A stretch of DNA of 64,000 nt from Anadara kagoshimensis (taxonomy: Eukaryota; Mollusca; Bivalvia; Arcoida; Arcidae): the NCBI GenBank assembly GCA_021292105.1, contig CM037865.1, positions 66,151,630-66,215,629 on the forward strand, given 5' to 3'. A program made the position numbers and the translations under genes. Shown here piece by piece: positions 33,018-46,900 of this stretch; position 1 is the first letter of the stretch, and each line of letters opens with the position of its first letter. The notes beneath the pieces were generated by a model. The model searched no databases. It saw only the letters and a program-made list of their open reading frames with translations, and had not been told where the DNA came from.

Positions 33018-33590
33018 TTTGATGAACATAAAAAAACCTTGTGACTTCTACATACAAAAATGCCTTCGACTTTTAGTGTACATAAAAATACTGCAGACTC
33101 TTGGTGTACATAAAATGCATTTCATTTTTAGTGTACATAAAAATACTGCAGACTCTTGGTGTACAAAATATACCAGCCACTTTTGTCATGCATGATGCTC
33201 TGGATTTTTATGTACGTAATAAGTTTTGTGTGTTGCAACTTTCGGAGTACAACATCCCAGTGAATTTTAATATACATAAAAATACCGGCGACTTTTGGTG
33301 TCCGTAAAAACCCAGCAAACTGGTGTTCATAAAACTTCTGCCTACTTTTGGTGTAATAAAAAAAACCCCGGCGACCGTAGGTGAACATAAATCTCTTGGG
33401 ATCTTTTGGTGTACATAAAATCCCGGTGAACATAAAAACGCTTGGCTACATAGTGTACAAAAAGAACAGCGAATTTTGCTGTACTTGAAAGTCTCAGAGA
33501 CTTTTGGCGTACATAAATATCCATTCAAATTTTGGTGTACATAAAAATTCAGTCGAATTTTGGTAAACATAAAAATCCCTGCGTATTTTG
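33018..33590. repeat. Degenerate ~30-bp tandem repeat (TTGGTGTACATAAAAA core)
   Basis: The word GTGTACATAAAA or a one- or two-base variant recurs about every 28-32 bases some 18 times, separated by variable words such as CCGGCGACTTT or CTGCAGACTC. The minus-strand open frames across it are by-products of the repeat. Confidence 0.75.
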
Positions 33591-34849
33591 CTATTTGGTG
33601 GAAATGGTGTTTAACGACGCATCAGCAATATGTTTTAGCTAGTCTAAACTTTTGGTCAAAATTAAACTTAATGCCAAAATGGTGTCTATTGCTTTTGTTG
33701 AATAAATGATGTAGTGGCCAGTCTCCGCCATTTACTGACAAACCATTGATCCCAATAAAAACGTGTTTCTGTTTGATATTTACAGCAAGAATGTTTTGGG
33801 CACACACACATGTACTTCGCTTCAATAAAGCTTGTGAAGAAGCTAGACTGACATCTTTGGAGTCTCTGGTGATTTTGTTGTGCACGGTGCTAAGTTTGAA
33901 TATATCAATTTTATTACGATTTATATGTTGTAATTGTGAACATTAAAATTTTTAATCAATAATTCCCCACCCTACCATTGCAAAATGAATTTAAAGATTC
34001 AATCAGATATTTTACACTCACGTAACTAACACCAAATTGGTTTCCTCCAGGTTTGCCATTCAAAGTCCTGATGTATCCACACAACTCGTTATAAATGGCG
34101 TAAAATACCGCCAACCTTTCTTAAATACTTTAACAAACTAATGTTTAAATTAATGTAACATTTATAGAAGAGAGGATTTAGATTATTTGATTAAAATCAC
34201 TTACAGATTATAATCAATAAGCTTATGTGTAAGTTGTATTTAAAACCAAATTGATTAATATACATTCACCAACCTGCACTCAGGATCTGTACTCTGTGTC
34301 GACAGGTACCCGAGCGTGTAATTATTCAAGATTATGTTTAAGTTATATAATTACATGTATATTATAGTTTGTTTAATGTAACCATTAGTCTCCCACATAG
34401 CCACTACAAATATCTTACATTGCTTCTAGATATAGCGTTCATGTGTTTCTTTCAGTATTGAGCAACACTAGCGTTGTCAATATTTGCTTATTGCTTTCAC
34501 GATATCATTATGCACTGTTTAGTGGATGGTTATTCTTATTATATAACACATAATCATGTTTGATGAAAGTTCTGAAAGTGGGATTCAGAGTGGCTACAAT
34601 TATTTTAAACACAGAAGTTATGTATTTATGGGTTAGTTGACGGATCTCTGAACTGGACTGAAGGCACTCCACGAACATAAATGTTGTTGACAAGACAACA
34701 GGACAGCCTTACACCCCCAGAACAGTCGCTTTCTCCTTCATATTAATTAGATCTGTGTGATGTGCTCCATGATTTGCCCAGTTCTTATTTGGATTATTAT
34801 ATTATTAATCCAGTATTTTCATATTGTCCCAATTATTTGGCCTTGGTGT

Positions 34850-35310
34850 GCCATATTGGCCCATGGTCGAACCACATCGGACACAATGACTGTCTAGGCC
34901 TAATTTACCACATCACCAAACGTGCATATTAAAACATTGTCTAATTTATCACACCATTACAATGGGCATAATGACAACTGTGTCTAGCGCGTCGCACCAC
35001 AGCTCCAGGCTTAATGAAAGTATTGTCTAGTTCGGTACACCACCACACTAGATATAATAACAGTAATATTTTAATCATTACACTGCAACATCGGGCAAAA
35101 TATTAGATGTATGTAACTAATCAAACCGCCACAACGGGCATAAAACAGTTGTCTAATTAAACCATCACAACACCTGGCATATGAATAAACCGGACCCGCA
35201 AACGGCATAGTGACCGGTACCGTTGTGTCTAATTTATACTACCACAACACTGGGCATTTGTATCTAATTTATCACACAAGAATACCGGCCATAATGACAT
35301 TGTCCAATCC
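34850..35310. repeat. Degenerate ~45-bp tandem repeat (CACCACAACNGGGCATAATGACA core)
   Basis: Words such as TGTCTAATTTATCACACCA and ACAACGGGCATAA recur roughly every 40-50 bases from the GGCCTTGGTG at 34850 to the end near 35310, with heavy divergence. It is an old minisatellite; no gene was seen. Confidence 0.6.
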
Positions 35311-35346
35311 ATTCCATTAAGTGGTGTTTGTTGTAAGATAATGGGA

Positions 35347-35532
35347 TTTGCCGCTGTATCACGTGATCAACATCACATGGCGTTTTTACTGGACGTTTAG
35401 GTAAAAGTATACGTCGCGAGTTACCGAAAATCATTGTTTTTTTGCGTGAAAACGTGAACTGATATGAGTCCATATCCAATAGAAATACGTGTTCCGTAAT
35501 CGTTATGGAATATCACGTGGTACAGCGGCGAA
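35347..35532. mobile_element. Small inverted-repeat element
   Basis: Left TTGCCGCTGTATCACGTGAT and right ATCACGTGGTACAGCGGCGAA are inverted copies over about 20 bases, enclosing 145 bp without an ORF. Likely a MITE; no convincing target duplication. Confidence 0.55.
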
Positions 35533-35699
35533 CCTCATTGTCATTCCACTCAATCAAGACAAATTTACCACTTTACGTCTTATAATAGTATTGTCATCCC
35601 GAAGTTTGGGTCTGTGTGAAGATGTTCCGGCAATATTGATGGAGCACATTACCCACTAGTAATTACCTCCCCTCGTTTACAACACAACTACTGACATTA

Positions 35700-37600
35700 T
35701 AATTCCAAACTATATAAGTCGAGTCGTTTGTAGTTAATAATAATGTTATCTTTCAAACAATTTAATGATTTTATTTGCATTAAAGCTGTAACAATCAATG
35801 TGCAAATATGAAAAACAATCTGCAATTTTAGACACACTTTATATATAACAAAATCATTCTCTCACTCCATCTCTCTCTCTCGCTCATAACATTTCAAATA
35901 AAGGTGCTTGGGGTTTAATTAGTAAATAATAACAACTCAATATCACGAGAAATAATTATAATCATTGATATAGCTCATTCACTCCTAAACCATTCAAAAA
36001 CCTACATTAAAGCACCATCATTATCTTCTACCTTGTCATGGTATCTTAACAAGGGTTTGTTAAAGGTTTCCTGAGGATCTGCGAATTGCTTGCATTATTC
36101 AAATGGTCTCACGACGATTTTTTTTTTAGGTTTGGACCAACAGCAGAGACTGACAAAAGTAATAAAGTAATGCATATTCTTAAACAGTCTTTCGGAAGAT
36201 ACACACGTTACCAGCAACACCATGACATGAAATCTGGGAACATCAAACTAAATATGAGAATAATACATGATGTATAAAACAAAAATAAATTTTATCATTT
36301 TGGTTAGTGTGAAATAAACTGACATATGACGAATGATGTTATTGAAAGAACAAAATGAATAGTTTTCCTTTGGCCTTTTAATATTTATGTGGATTTCATG
36401 ACATAATTGAGATAAAAATGCTCCAAAGGGCACCGATGAATTCTAAACACAAAAAGCATATGCTAAATATGCAAACACTGACTGTTTGAACAGTTCATAA
36501 TGTTAACAGAAAAACATTTCCGTTACAGCTATCAGTGTTTGCGACATATGCGAGTTCCGCCATGGCCTTTTGCTCTCTAATGTGTCAGAGTGGAGAAAAT
36601 TCAAATTTTATCAAATATTAGTACAATCAAATCATGGTAACAAGTTAAATGCATATGATAGATTTCTTGAGCATAAAGGTCTATCCACCAAAAAGGCAAC
36701 AAACAGAAATAAACAAGTACAAACATAAGTAATCAATGCTTATTGCATGGTAGAGAACCGCTTTGGTTGTAAACAGACTCTCTAATGTGGGACTAACAAA
36801 GTTATTAATAACAACAATATATTCTTCTGTATTTTTCCGTTGTTAAACACACCTGCCCTCTCTCTTCTATACTGAATTATTTTCCTCGACCTCTGAAATT
36901 TCGTATTCATGCTCTAAATGGTGCATTATCTGAAAAACAATATTGGATACAATAATTTTTTTATTTGTTTTGTTTATATGTGAACGAAGAGTTTCCTTAT
37001 CGAATGTGTTTATTTTACTATTTAATATCTCGGAAACGTCATAATTTTATGGCAGAGAAAAACAACAACATTTCAGTTTCTATATCCATGGTTTTAAGAA
37101 TGGAACTACATTCAGTTTCAAATATTTGTAAAAGAAATATGAATGTTTTCTACGTTTAGCTATTCATTTCATTAAATCTCTTAACTTCCGCGGTTGTAAA
37201 TTCTTTAAAAGAATTCAAATTAACCTTACACAAACATTTCTAGTCAGAATTTTGATGAAAACACATTAAAAAAAATAAAAATAAGGCGAAGTTTGCCACA
37301 AATTCCAGAAGTTAATGCTATTTAATTCGTTAAAAAGTGACAAGAGAGACTGCAGATAAATTGAAACAATCTTAAGTTCATTTATTTTGTATGGAATTTG
37401 AAACAAGTTCGTCAGTTTTATAGTATTGGTTAAGCAATATGGTTAGATAAAATAATGTGTGCTAAATTATGGATCGGATAAAATGATTTATATGCCCTTT
37501 TAACATCTAGGTGTAGATTTGTTTTATTTTGTTTGAGGATTTTTCTTGTGCATACATAGGATTTGTTCAAAGGAAACTTTAAATGTGTGTAATTTTTTAT
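35700..37600. other. Intergenic stretch without recognisable gene
   Basis: AT-rich DNA with only short chance frames, such as 36086-36277 and 36965-37159. No splice-bounded conserved protein, repeat array or transposon end was recognised. Confidence 0.6.
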
Positions 37601-37684
37601 TTTGTGCAGGGCGACTCAATGTGCACTCAATCTTTGTTAATATTGATGACTTTCAACGTATACATGGATTTTTTTCATCGTGTT

Positions 37685-37797
37685 GTCATGTGCTGTTTTT
37701 GAATTTCTATTAAAATAATGCATTCAAAAACAGCACATGACAACACATGTTTTTAAATGCATTATTTTAATAGAAATTCAAAAACAGCACATGACAG
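37685..37797. mobile_element. Snap-back MITE (TGTCATGTGCT ends) plus inverted partial copy
   Basis: 37685-37742 is a hairpin: TGTCATGTGCTGTTTTTGAA pairs with TTCAAAAACAGCACATGACA around a loop. It is followed by an inverted copy of its first ~42 bases (37756-37797), so two nested palindromes overlap. The same family stands at 56764-56824. It begins 114 bases past the FLVCR stop and may lie at the transcript end. Confidence 0.8.
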
Positions 37798-37887
37798 TGT
37801 GGACGGAATTGTATTTCGGTGCAGAGTATGGGGTTTCTTGACAGGGATGACTTTGAATGTTAATACGTTTACGCCTGTAGCCCCTGC

Positions 37888-37893
37888 TTTATT
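37888..37893 (-). terminator. Candidate polyadenylation signal of the FLVCR gene
   Basis: AATAAA on the minus strand, 17 bases after the TAA stop. This would give a very short 3' UTR. Other AATAAA words further left (for example near 37590) are possible alternatives. Confidence 0.4.
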
Positions 37894-37910
37894 TCCATAT
37901 AGTCATAATG

Positions 37911-40900
37911 TTATCCACTATTTAGTGTTGTATCTACATGATATACCTCTTTTCCTGCTTCCTGTCGTCTGTAATCGGCTGCTATAAAAGCTGAAAATAC
38001 ATAAATACGCAATAAAATAAAAAATACAAAGATACTTGTTACTGTGAAAGCCAAACGGGAACAGGAACATGATGACATGTCTTTAAATGCATAGAGTTGG
38101 TATAGAATCAACAAAATACGACAATATCACAAAATATACAAGATACTTAGGAGTTATCGCTATATAATATTTCTGGCTAATTTGTTCACAAGACAGACAT
38201 TCATATTGGATGAAACTGTTATTCAGACTGCATTTAAAACTTTGTATTTAAATTAATCTAGATTGTCTAGAATCTCATATTGTTTAGAACCATAGGGGTT
38301 GTGTCCCTTACTATACATTGTACAAATCGCTTGTAGGGTTAAAAATATATAATGTTGAATGGTTTAACAGTATTTACCAGTTGCTATGGTTCCCACTAAG
38401 AGTGCTACAGATACCATTATATTGGCTGCTAATACACTAACACCTGTCAACATAGCTCTCATACCTATTGTTAATAGTATTCCAAAGAACTGAAACAAAA
38501 GAAAAAAACACAAAAATGTACAAGAGAATCAAAAAGTAAAGTTTTCAACATTTGCTCTGCAACAAAGGTTATGGTGTTAACATCTACAAAATACATATGC
38601 ATAAAACACATCAGTTGACAACAAATAACATATACTCTTAGTGCAATATAATCCATTTTTATCACACGATAGTCATACGAGGACAGGTGTTCCGGAAGCG
38701 TCAGCATCTCTTGCATTCATAGCATTACCCGTCTTTGTATTCCTAATTACAGTTTATCCTTATATTTCAATTGGTATCGATAATTGTTATATGAAATTCA
38801 AAAATGCATAATATATACCTTTAAACGGTAGTGAAACATTTGCATTGAAGAAGTGTTCAAGTCAAATACTGGCATAATCTTCATCAAAGGGCAACTTTTA
38901 TCTGGATTTCCGGATGGGCATTAAACAATGAATCAATAATTTCTTCGATTTAGGAAAAAGTCAATGGTCATCAAACTTTCAACCACTTCTTTCCAGGAAG
39001 TAACTTACCTGCGCAGAAGCATTCAGCAAACCGGAAGAAGTTCCTTCCGACTGCGGATAAGTTAGTTCTGCTGCAAATTCAAAACCAACGGGCAAGTATC
39101 CAGTCATGAAAAATCTTTAAAAGTTAAAAATAAAATTGTCACTTTTAACTAATTTGACTGGAAAGATATATGTTTTGAAAACTTAATTAATTTTATATGC
39201 TGTACTAATTATTTTCTCTCTGAATTGCAATTCCGAAACAGCTCTAGGACAAAATATGATCTATGGAGGGTTTCTGTCATATAAAAGTACACAAGTTTTA
39301 TAATCAGTGGTCACAGTATGTGATTTTACTGTTGCCTTATCTTCCGATATGCAATTTTACTTGTGCCTTATGTTCTTGATTCCTTTGCTTTTTGTTGATT
39401 GTACGCTTTCCAGCAACATTATATTGTCGTGGATATGAAAATAAGTTTACAACTTAGGTTAACATTAAAATATTGCTGTGGTGAAAAACAAGATACCGTT
39501 ATGTAAAACCCCTTGCTTTGTATTCGTGGGTTTGAATTTTTTTTTGATCAGGTTTTTTGCTGCATATTTCTAGATTTCGATTAAAAAATCATACGAACAA
39601 TCTGCTTAAATTACATTTGGTTTCAAAGAAACTGTTTGTTTCACAATCCCCGTAAATCATATATATAAACCAAAAACTCGAAACGCTTTCAGTTGTAGTT
39701 TTGTTCAAGTTCAATAAATGAGAATATATTCTTATAATTAATCATGGAAAAAGTAAAACACGCCACATATCAATAATTTTGGAATATTTTTTTAAATGTT
39801 TTTGCATGGAGTGGTGTGTTTGTTTTCGATTGTATGCCAAATCAAGATGGTTTTTGGTGTAAATATGAATAAACCTGTTTTAATTTTACAACACTAGACG
39901 ACCGTTTCTGAACAAAATTCCTCAGTAGTGCTCGAAACAAAATTGTGAAAATCCAAATATTTTGAGATGTTAAAATACTTTTTAAGCCTTAGTTGTTTGA
40001 AGGATTTTGAACCATGTTTATCTGACAGTGATATGTATTGAATCCTGAGTTAACAAAACCCTCAGGTATGCTTAGTCCACAAGCAGATTCTAGCCCAGTG
40101 GTTATAATGTATTGAAATGAGACAAATAAAAAAGAACAAAAATATATTTTACTAAATCAACCTAAGACACTTAAAAACTGTTTAGATTTTGTTGTTATAG
40201 CTTGTCTGAAATAAATCGAACACAACAAAAACATCAACCGGCCATTATGCCAAGTTAACATTGAAATTAATTCAAATGAATAGACACTTACCCTAAAGAA
40301 CCTGCAAATAGAAATACGACCCATATCAAACCAATGTCCATAGTAAATGTAAAAGCTATCATTCCAACTAGTGAAAGTAAATATATCGCCACTGTAGTAC
40401 CCCTTGAAAAAGAAAAAAATAGTGACAGTTATTAATATACGGTAACTGTAGTACACCTGGAAATAACACAAATATTGAATACTGTGGTACCCCTGGAAAA
40501 CATAAATATTGAAAGTAAATATATCATCACTGTGGTGCCTCTGAAAATACCACAATTAGTGAAAGTAAATATATTACCACTGTGGTACCTTGAAAATACC
40601 ACAATTGGTGAATGTAAATATATCACCACTGTGGTACCTTGAAAATACCACAATTGGTGAATGTAAATATATTACCACTGTGGTACCTCTGAAAATACCA
40701 CAATTGGTGAATGTAAATATATCACCACTGTGGTACCTTGAAAATATCACAATTCGTGAATGTAAATATATTACCACTGTGGTACCTTGAAAATATCACA
40801 ATTCGTGAATGTAAATATATCACCACTGTGGTACCTCTGAAAATACCACAATTGGTGAATGTAAATATATCACCACTGTGGTACCTTGAAAATATCACAA

Positions 40901-43900
40901 TTCGTGAATGTAAATATATCACCACTGTGGTACCTTGAAAATACCACAATTGGTGAATGTAAATATATCACCACTGTGGTACCTTGATAATACCACAATT
41001 TATGAATGTAAATATATCACCACTGTGGTACCTTGAAAATATCACAATTGGTGAATGTAAATATATTACCACTGTGGTACCTTGAAAATATCACAATTGG
41101 TGAATGTAAATATATTACCACTGTGGTACCTTGAAAATACCACAATTGGTGAATGTAAATATATTACCACTGTGGTACCTTGAAAATACCACAATTGGTG
41201 AATGTAAATATATCACCACTGTGGTACCTCTGAAAATACCACAATTGGTGAATGTAAATATATTACCACTGTGGTACCTTGAAAATACCACAATTGGTGA
41301 ATGTAAATACATTACCACTGTGGTACTTCTGAAAATACCACAATTGGTGAATGTAAATATATTACCACTGTGGTACCTTGAAAATACCACAATTGGTGAA
41401 TGTAAATATATTACCACTGTGGTACCTCTGAAAATACCACAATTGGTGAATGTAAATATATTACCACTTGGTCCTTGAAAATACCACAATTGGTGAATGT
41501 AAATATATTACCACTGTGGTACCTTGAAAATACCACAATTCGTGAATGTAAATATATTACCACTGTGGTACCTTGAAAATACCACAATTGGTGAATGTAA
41601 ATATATTACCACTGTGGTACCTTGAAAATACCACAATTGGTGAATGTAAATATATTACCACTGTGGTACCTTGAAAATACCACAATTGGTGAATGTAAAT
41701 ATATCACCACTGTGGTACCTTGAAAATATCACAATTGGTGAATGTAGATATATTACCACTGTGGTACCTTGAAAATACCACAATTGGTGAATGTAAATAT
41801 ATTACCACTGTGGTACCTTGAAAATACCACAATTGGTGAATGTAAATATATTACCACTGTGGTACCTTGAAAATACCACAATTGGTGAATGTAAATATAT
41901 TACCACTGTGGTACCTTGAAAATACCACAATTGGTGAATGTAAATATATCACCACTGTGGTACCTCTGAAAATACCACAATTGGTGAATGTAAATATATT
42001 ACCACTGTGGTACCTTGAAAATACCTCAATTGGTGAATGTAAATATATTACCACTGTGGTACCTTGAAAATACCACAATTGGTGAATGTAAATATATTAC
42101 CACTGTGGTACCTTGAAAATATCACAATTCGTGAATGTAAATATATCACCACTGTGGTACCTTGAAAATATCACAATTCGTGAATGTAAATATATCACCA
42201 CTGTGGTACCTTGAAAATACCACAATTGGTGAATGTAAATATATCAGCACTGTGGTACCTTGAAAATACCACAATTTATGAATGTAAATATATTACCACT
42301 GTGGTACCTTGAAAATATCACAATTGGTGAATGTAAATATATTACCACTGTGGTACCTTGAAAATATCACAATTCGTGAATGTAAATATATCACCACTGT
42401 GGTACCTTGAAAATACCACAATTGGTGAATGTAAATATATCACCACTGTGGTACCTTGATAATACCACAATTTATGAATGTAAATATATCACCACTGTGG
42501 TACCTTGAAAATATCACAATTGGAATGTAAATATATTACCACTGTGGTACCTTGAAAATATCACAATTCGTGAATGTAAATATATCACCACTGTGGTACC
42601 TTGAAAATACCACAATTGGTGAATGTAAATATATCACCACTGTGGTACCTTGATAATACCACAATTTATGAATGTAAATATATCACCACTGTGGTACCTT
42701 GAAAATATCACAATTGGTGAATGTAAATATATTACCACTGTGGTACCTTGAAAATATCACAATTGGTGAATGTAAATATATTACCACTGTGGTACCTTGA
42801 AAATACCACAATTGGTGAATGTAAATATATTACCACTGTGGTACCTTGAAAATACCACAATTGGTGAATGTAAATATATCACCACTGTGGTACCTCTGAA
42901 AATACCACAATTGGTGAATGTAAATATACCACTGTGGTACCTTGAAAATACCACAATTGGTGAATGTAAATACATTACCACTGTGGTACCTTGAAAATAC
43001 CACAATTGGTGAATGTAAATATATTACCACTGTGGTACCTTGAAAATACCACAATTGGTGAATGTAAATATATTACCACTGTGGTACCTCTGAAAATACC
43101 ACAATTGGTGAATGTAAATATATTACCACTGTGGTACCTTGAAAATACCACAATTCGTGAATGTAAATATATTACCACTGTGGTACCTTGAAAATACCAC
43201 AATTGGTGAATGTAAATATATTACCACTGTGGTACCTTGAAAATACCACAATTGGTGAATGTAAATATATTACCACTGTGGTACCTTGAAAATACCACAA
43301 TTGGTGAATGTAAATATATCACACTGTGGTACCTTGAAAATATCACAATTGGTGAATGTAGATATATTACCACTGTGGTACCTTGAAAATACCACAATTG
43401 GTGAATGTAAATATATTACCACTGTGGTACCTTGAAAATACCACAATTGGTGAATGTAAATATATTACCACTGTGGTACCTTGAAAATACCACAATTGGT
43501 GAATGTAAATATATTACCACTGTGGTACCTTGAAAATACCACAATTGGTGAATGTAAATATATCACCACTGTGGTACCTTGAAAATACCACAATTGGTGA
43601 ATGTAAATATATTACCACTGTGGTACCTTGAAAATACCTCAATTGGTGAATGTAAATATATTACCACTGTGGTACCTTGAAAATACCACAATTGTGAATG
43701 TAAATATATTACCACTGTGGTACCTTGAAAATATCACAATTCGTGAATGTAAATATATCACCACTGTGGTACCTTGAAAATACACAATTGTGAATGTAAA
43801 TATATCACCACTGTGGTACCTTGAAAATACCACAATTGGTGAATGTAAATATATCAGCCACTGTGGTACCTTGAAAATACCACAATTTGAATGTAAATAT

Positions 43901-46900
43901 ATTACCACTGTGGTACCTTGAAAATATCACAATTGGTGAATGTAAATATATTACCACTGTGGTACCTTGAAAATATCACAATTGGTGAATGTAAATATAT
44001 TACCACTGTGGTACCTTGAAAATACCATAATTGGTGAATGTAAATATATCCACTGTGGTACCTTGAAAATACCACAATTGGTGAATGTAAATATATCACC
44101 ACTGTGGTACCTGAAAATACCACAATTGGTGAATGTAAATATATTACCACTGTGGTACCTTGAAAATACCACAATTGGTGAATGTAAATATATTACCACT
44201 GTGGTACCTCTGAAAATACCACAATTGTGAATGTAAATATATTACCACTGTGGTACCTTGAAAATACCACAATTGGTGAATGTAAATATATTACCACTGT
44301 GGTACCTTGAAAATACCACAATTGGTGAATGTAAATATATTACCACTGTGGTACCTTGAAAATACCACAATTGTGAATGTTATATTACCACTGTGGTACC
44401 TTGAAAATACCACAATTGGTGAATGTAAATATATTACCACTGTGGTACCTTGAAAATATCACAATTGGTGAATGTAAATATATTACCACTGTGGTACCTC
44501 TGAAAATATCACAATTGGTGAATGTAAATATATTACCACTGTGGTACCTTGAAAATACCATAATTGGTGAATGTAAATATATTACCACTGTGGTACCTTG
44601 AAAATACCAATTGGTGAATGTAAATATATTACCACTGTGGTACCTTGAAAATACCACAATTGGTGAATGTAAATATATTACCACTGTGGTACCTTGAAAA
44701 TACCACAATTGGTGAATGTAAATATATCACCACTGTGGTACCTCTGAAAATACCACAATTGGTGAATGTAAATATATTACCACTGTGGTACCTTGAAAAT
44801 ACCACAATTGGTGAATGTAAATATATTACCACTGTGGTACCTCTGAAAATACCACAATTGGTGAATGTAAATATATTACCACTGTGGTACCTCTGAAAAT
44901 ACCACAATTGGTGAATGTAAATATATTACCACTGTGGTACCTTGAAAATACCACAATTCGTGAATGTAAATATATTACCACTGTGGTACCTTGAAAATAC
45001 CACAATTGGTGAATTTAAATATATTACCACTGTGGTACCTTGAAAATATCACAATTGGTGAATGTAAATATATTACCACTGTGGTACCTCTGAAAATATC
45101 ACAATTGGTGAATGTAAATATATCACCACTGTGGTACCTTGAAAATACACAATTGGTGAATGTAAATATATCACCACTGTGGTACCTTGAAAATACCACA
45201 ATTGGTGAATGTAAATATATCACCACTGTGGTACCTTGAAAATACCACAATTGGTGAATGTAAATATATCACCACTGTGGTACCTTGAAAATACCACAAT
45301 TGGTGAATGTAAATATATCACCACTGTGGTACCTTGAAAATACACAATTGGTGAATGTAAATATATCACCACTGTGGTACCTTGAAAATACACAATTGGT
45401 GAATGTAAATATATCACCACTGTGGTACCTTGAAAATACACAATTGGTGAATGTAAATATATCACCACTGTGGTACCTTGAAAATATCACAATTGGTGAA
45501 TGTAAATATATCACCACTGTGGTACCTTGAAAATACCACAATTGGTAAATGTAAATATATTACCACTGTGGTACCTTGAAAATACCACAATTGGTGAATG
45601 TAAATATATTACCACTGTGGTACCTCTGAAAATACCACAATTGGTGAGAGTAAATAAATTTGTATTGTAGAACTCCGATAAGTAATTTTCTTTCTGATTT
45701 TTAAAACACAATATGCGGGTTGTTTGTAAAATGAAATTCAGTTTTGTCTTCCCCTGTCTTGTTTTCTTGTTTCTTCCGTTTCTTATTTCATGTTGTTGTT
45801 TGTATTGGTTTTTATCAAGTACATTTTTTCAGGTGTAAATTGCCTTTTTATATTTGTGTTATAGTTTTTGATGTGATAAGGTGATATTCTGGTGTCTGTA
45901 TGGAGATGATAACGCGATCGATTAAATACACCTTCACAAATGTTGTTTATACCAAACTTTGACTCCAAAATGGAAGTTATTGCCAACGCCGACAAAAGCA
46001 AAAACAAATACAAGGCCATTATTAAACACAATAAGGTAACAGATGTTAACAAAGCAATAACGTTATAGCAGTTGCTATTATTCCCATACTGTTTCACGAG
46101 TCATGATGTTGCACACGGTCTACACACAATTGTCTTTTGTCTTTACAAAGTTTAGGTTTTACAACACATAAATTAATCGCATCATTTACATGTAGCTAGA
46201 GCATTAATTTACTGTTTAAATTAAATACATGTATGCTGTATATGTAGTTGTATTAGTAATAAACTTTGAATGTACTAGCATGTGAATATATTTTTGTTCT
46301 AACCAAATAGTGTCCATATAATATGCTAATTTACAAACTCCAATACAAACACTTTGGTATCAAAATCAGTTCTGAGATGACGTCAATTCAACGTAATGGT
46401 GTTTAACGTCTTAGTCAAAAAGATTTTACTTACATTGAGACGTCGCCAGCTATAGGAGAAGGTGCAGACATTTTGCCTATGCGTTGTGCTAATGTCATTT
46501 ATAAAGCATTTTTTGTTTCGTGTCACGTCTACCCTGATACGGGGCCTCGTTTATTTTAAGTTCCATCCGAAAGAACCGTGACTTTTATTTCGTAATACCG
46601 AGTGCTTTGCGAAAGAACAGTCACTACCCACTTTCAAATCTTAGGTCAGACATGGCCAGGGATCGAACCCACAACCTCAACTTACGGAGCGAGATTCTAA
46701 CAATTGAGCTACCGTAGTGGTGTACTGGGATGACAGCGGAAACAGCAATAGCCTTACGGAAACTCTCTTTCAGGAAGAGGATCGAAAAACTTTTACAAAC
46801 CATGATTTGTTTGATTGAGATTCGAACTGGGAGGTGTAATGCGGTGTGATTCGAAGGCGAACCCATTTGACCGTTGAAGTTCCATACTATGAATAGTATG

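Noticed and set aside
33128-33570. Overlapping minus-strand frames of 60-120 codons
   Set aside because: Products of the ~30-bp degenerate tandem repeat.
36086-37159. Short frames of 60-64 codons in the intergenic stretch
   Set aside because: Length expected by chance, no conserved motif, no splice partners.
40425-45669. Possible CRISPR-like array
   Set aside because: The whole unit repeats without unique spacers, and the locus is a split animal gene.
40590-45711. Many open frames of 65-124 codons on both strands across the array
   Set aside because: They are translations of the 49/50-bp unit in several frames, start and stop with unit-length changes, and lie inside an FLVCR intron.
45783-46097. 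104-codon minus-strand frame with a hydrophobic stretch in FLVCR intron 5
   Set aside because: It does not match the FLVCR sequence expected between exons 5 and 6, which is fully supplied by 40292-40402; a repeat fragment seems more likely.
46424-46460. A GTAAGT donor preceded by CTATAG, suggesting a 16-bp exon on the minus strand
   Set aside because: Exons 5 and 6 already join in phase with uninterrupted family similarity.
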